Part shown: positions 39,632-41,620 of the stretch, in pieces
Layout of the letters: each line of letters starts with the position of its first letter
Numbering within the stretch: the first letter of the stretch is position 1
Source: Methanobacteriota archaeon
Lineage (GTDB): Archaea; Thermoplasmatota; E2; JACPAO01; JAHWKR01
Length of the DNA: 41,620 nucleotides
NCBI GenBank assembly: GCA_019347805.1
Contig: JAHWKR010000030.1
Coordinates: forward strand, 1-41,620
Reading direction: 5' to 3'
The notes under the pieces: generated by a model
Databases searched by the model: none
Told to the model about the DNA's origin: nothing
The model's input: only the letters and a program-made list of their open reading frames with translations
Made by a program: the position numbers and the translations under genes

Positions 39632-39934
39632 ATGAGATTGAAGTTCGCCGCCTGGGGGATCCTCGTCATCGCTTCCTTCGATGTCCTCCTCGTCGTCGTC
39701 GCCCACTACATGGGCTGGTTGACCTGGCCGGCGCCGGAAGAGTCGTTGTTGCTCTCGCTCGTCATGCCACTCTCGCTCTTGCTCTTGTTGCTCTCCATGA
39801 TCGGCGCGTTGACGCTCATCCTCACCGGCTCCGAGGGTTCGAGCCTGTCGGGCCTGGACATCCTCTGCGACGAGTGCGGCCGCGAGCAGATGTCGAGCTT
39901 CGCTTTCTGCCATCATTGTGGCGCGACCGCTTAG
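39632..39934 (+). CDS. Small membrane protein with C-terminal zinc ribbon
   Basis: A 100-residue protein with two membrane spans (FAAWGILVIASFDVLLVVVA and LLSLVMPLSLLLLLLSMIG) and a C-terminal cytoplasmic zinc ribbon with C79/C82 (CDEC) and C93/C96 (CHHC). Similar small two-span plus zinc-ribbon proteins are common in archaea; their role is unknown. The GATAAGG box supports the start at 39632 over a longer in-frame extension that runs through serS antisense. Its stop overlaps the stop of the convergent pcc1 gene by 4 nt. Confidence 0.7.
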   Translation: MRLKFAAWGILVIASFDVLLVVVAHYMGWLTWPAPEESLLLSLVMPLSLLLLLLSMIGALTLILTGSEGSSLSGLDILCDECGREQMSSFAFCHHCGATA

Positions 39935-40176
39935 CGGTCATCAGGGTCGAGCGCGTCGAGGGCTCCCTTCGCCGCACTGAGGCACGCCAATGCGTCGTCC
40001 AACGTCTCGAGCGTCGAGCCGAGCGGCCGTGGCGGCAACCGCAACACCAACGTGTCGTCTTCTAGGCTCGCCGTGAGGTGGTCCTCGTTCTCGGGTGCAA
40101 GCGACCGGAGCGCTTCTTCCGCTTCTCGCGTGCTTCCGTGGTGGATGCGCAGCGTACCGCTCGTCGTCACGCTCAT
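39931..40176 (-). CDS. pcc1: KEOPS complex subunit Pcc1
   Basis: An 81-residue protein with the Pcc1 fold pattern: an N-terminal strand (GTLRIHHGSTREAEEALRSL), a central hairpin (HLTASLEDDTLVLRLPPRPL) and a long C-terminal helix (LETLDDALACLSAAKGALDAL). Pcc1 dimerises the KEOPS complex that makes t6A37 on ANN-decoding tRNAs. Its ATG overlaps the stop of the recJ-like gene (ATGA, 40173-40176), and adjacency of a DHH nuclease and pcc1 is a recurring archaeal arrangement. This context strengthens a call that short sequence alone would leave moderate. Confidence 0.82.
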   Translation of the reverse strand: MSVTTSGTLRIHHGSTREAEEALRSLAPENEDHLTASLEDDTLVLRLPPRPLGSTLETLDDALACLSAAKGALDALDPDDR

Positions 40177-41585
40177 GCCGTCGCCTCCCGGAGCGAGGGG
40201 AAGCGTTCACCGCCCGCCTGTTCGGTGAGCGCCTTGCCGAGCCGTTCGAGGAACGCTTCGGTCTGGTCACTGGGGACATTCGCTCCGGCGGCGAGCTTGT
40301 GTCCGCCGCCGATCCCGCCGACCGCCCGCGCGGCGCCGTCCGCGGCGATGTCGAGGCGCCAGTGGGGTCCGTCGGGTGTCGTGCGGGCGCGCAGGCTCAC
40401 CTTGGTGCGCGCGCCGGTCGGGCCGTGGCAGACGACGGGGCGTGGGCCGACGTCGAGCCAGGCGTTCACGCGGTCGGCGACCGGTCCCGAGTAGGGCCCT
40501 TCGTCGAGTCGGAGGACGAGGGCCGGGCCCGTTGTGGGGAGGGCGCTCAGCTCGGGTGCGCCGGCGAGTCCGGCCCGGATGGCCTCTTCGTAGCGGCCGA
40601 GGTAAAGATGGATGCGTTCCATCTCGGGGGGCCCGCCGAGGAGCGCGGAGAGTGCTTCGGTGGCGTGGCCTTGGCGGCAGGCGGCGTCGACCGTCTCCGC
40701 AAGGCGTCCGACCGGGGTGCCGTCAGGAAGCACCGGTGCGGGGGTCAAGAGGCGTGGGATGTGGCTCGGGTCGGCGCCTTGGGACAGGAGTTCGAATGTG
40801 AGGAACGTGCCGAGCCGGCGCCGTTCGGGGTGCGACAGTGCGGCGACGGGCCGGTCGTGCGGGACGCCTTGTTCTTCCAACGCGGCCCGGACCGCACCAG
40901 GATCACCGCTGAAGCGCACGAGGTAGGGGTCGATGCCCATGGCGAGCGCTTCGGCGAGCGGGCCTTCACGCAGGATGGGCGGTTCCTGCCAACCCACCGG
41001 CCCGTCGTCGCGCTCGGCTCCGGCGTGGTGCTTCAGGCGCGTGTGCAATCCGCGTTCTTCGCCGCCGCCGTGGTAGCGGTCGCCTTCGGCCCCGACCAGT
41101 GCGGCCGGGACGAGGTCGTCCGCGGGGAGGCCGTGGCGCTCGAGCCAGGTGCGCGCGAAGACCCAGGCGACGGCGGCGCCGCTTGCGCCCTTGGAGCCGT
41201 CCTCGCCTTCGAGGTGCGGGTTGATGTGGACGAGGCTGGTCCCGGTGCCGTCTTTTTGCGGTTCGTGGTGGTCGAGGACGATGGTCGGGACGCGGGCGCT
41301 CTGGAAGCGCTCGATCTCGGCCGCGCCGAGGTCGCACGTGATGAGGAGCGCGGGGGGCCGGGCGAAGAGTTCGTCGAAGAAGGCGGCGTCGCGGCGGCGC
41401 GACAATCGGACGGTGAACCGGCGGCCGGTGCGGTGGAGGGCACGGGCGATGACGCTGGCGCCGGCGATGCCGTCCGTGTCGGCGTCGGCGAGCACCACGA
41501 CGCGGCTTGTCGGCGGCAGCCGTTCCAGGAGGTCGGCGGCCGCTTCGGCGCGCGGTTGCAGCGGCTCTTGGGGACGTCCCTCCAC
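40173..41585 (-). CDS. recJ: Archaeal RecJ/GAN-type DHH exonuclease
   Basis: A 470-residue DHH-superfamily phosphoesterase. Catalytic motifs: VLADADTDGIAGA (D34, D36, D38), LLITCDLGAAE (D85), IVLDHHEP (D105-H106-H107), and a later Asp in GAEGDRYH. The C-terminal DHHA1 domain carries GGIGGGHKLAAG. This is the archaeal RecJ-like family (GAN, associated with Cdc45-like functions), which degrades single-stranded DNA or RNA and binds the GINS complex. The start is GTG 41585; TTTTTCAATAC at about 41604-41613 is centred some 24 nt upstream. It overlaps pcc1 by 4 nt and should be cotranscribed with it. In many archaea rps15 precedes this gene; that position lies beyond the right edge. Confidence 0.88.
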   Translation of the reverse strand: MEGRPQEPLQPRAEAAADLLERLPPTSRVVVLADADTDGIAGASVIARALHRTGRRFTVRLSRRRDAAFFDELFARPPALLITCDLGAAEIERFQSARVPTIVLDHHEPQKDGTGTSLVHINPHLEGEDGSKGASGAAVAWVFARTWLERHGLPADDLVPAALVGAEGDRYHGGGEERGLHTRLKHHAGAERDDGPVGWQEPPILREGPLAEALAMGIDPYLVRFSGDPGAVRAALEEQGVPHDRPVAALSHPERRRLGTFLTFELLSQGADPSHIPRLLTPAPVLPDGTPVGRLAETVDAACRQGHATEALSALLGGPPEMERIHLYLGRYEEAIRAGLAGAPELSALPTTGPALVLRLDEGPYSGPVADRVNAWLDVGPRPVVCHGPTGARTKVSLRARTTPDGPHWRLDIAADGAARAVGGIGGGHKLAAGANVPSDQTEAFLERLGKALTEQAGGERFPSLREATA

Positions 41586-41620
41586 GGTCTGGCACCTGGG
41601 GGTGTATTGAAAAAGGGTGG

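Noticed and set aside
1..41620. tRNA, rRNA, SRP RNA or RNase P RNA genes
   Set aside because: I looked in all gaps for T-loop GTTCRANNC patterns and for core motifs of the larger RNAs and found none with the required stems. A covariance-model scan would be more sensitive.
1..41620. CRISPR array, insertion sequence or prophage
   Set aside because: No regularly spaced repeats, transposase, or phage structural genes are visible; the only mobile elements seen are integron cassettes and the small insert at the cdc48 end.

Overview
The window looks like a high-GC archaeal chromosome segment, most likely Thermoplasmatota-like. That lineage is an inference from gene content and promoter style, because there is no rRNA here to settle it. 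Archaeal markers are a two-ring Cdc48/VAT ATPase, an overlapping pair of the KEOPS subunit Pcc1 and an archaeal RecJ/GAN-type DHH nuclease, and an Lrp/AsnC regulator. About half of the genes have a TATA-like box (CTTATA, GATAAG, CTTAAG) centred 25-35 nt before the start codon, the layout of leaderless or nearly leaderless archaeal mRNAs. GST, MsrB, glutamate dehydrogenase and a dienoyl-CoA-reductase-like SDR suggest a mesophilic, oxygen-exposed heterotroph.

Bases 1-4925 are different. They are an integron gene-cassette array: five cassettes separated by four attC recombination sites. Each complete cassette has matching inverted termini (10-18 nt). The attC arms carry the extra base that fixes polarity, so the array reads on the minus strand, and its insertion end (attI side) should lie at about 4925-5045. 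No tyrosine-recombinase integrase is present, so as seen it is an integrase-less cluster of attC sites. The cassettes encode a HEPN RNase-like protein, a membrane protein read against the array from its own archaeal promoter, a lipoprotein, an unknown protein, and a MNT nucleotidyltransferase with an unknown partner. These genes are visibly less GC-rich than the rest.

Bases 5070-17220 hold metabolic and surface genes: membrane proteins, a histidine phosphatase, a four-module cobalamin-dependent methionine synthase (metH), a divergent GST/msrB pair, a cation/proton antiporter, an SDR, a lipoprotein with a degenerate FKBP-like tail, and glutamate dehydrogenase.

Bases 17500-29000 hold two small membrane proteins, an overlapping pair of ATP-grasp ligase and M20 peptidase, an orphan membrane histidine kinase, cdc48 with a duplicated 3' tail, a small membrane protein, an Lrp/AsnC regulator, an O-methyltransferase and an aminotransferase.

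Bases 29200-33050 encode exported surface proteins and one small unknown protein. Bases 33069-36343 hold a second ligase/peptidase couple: an ATP-grasp enzyme overlapping a 676-residue protein with papain-like Cys/His/Asn signatures. Next come an orphan Mrr-type endonuclease of foreign composition, serS, a small zinc-ribbon membrane protein, and pcc1-recJ at the right edge.

No tRNA, rRNA, CRISPR array, insertion sequence or replication origin was recognised.
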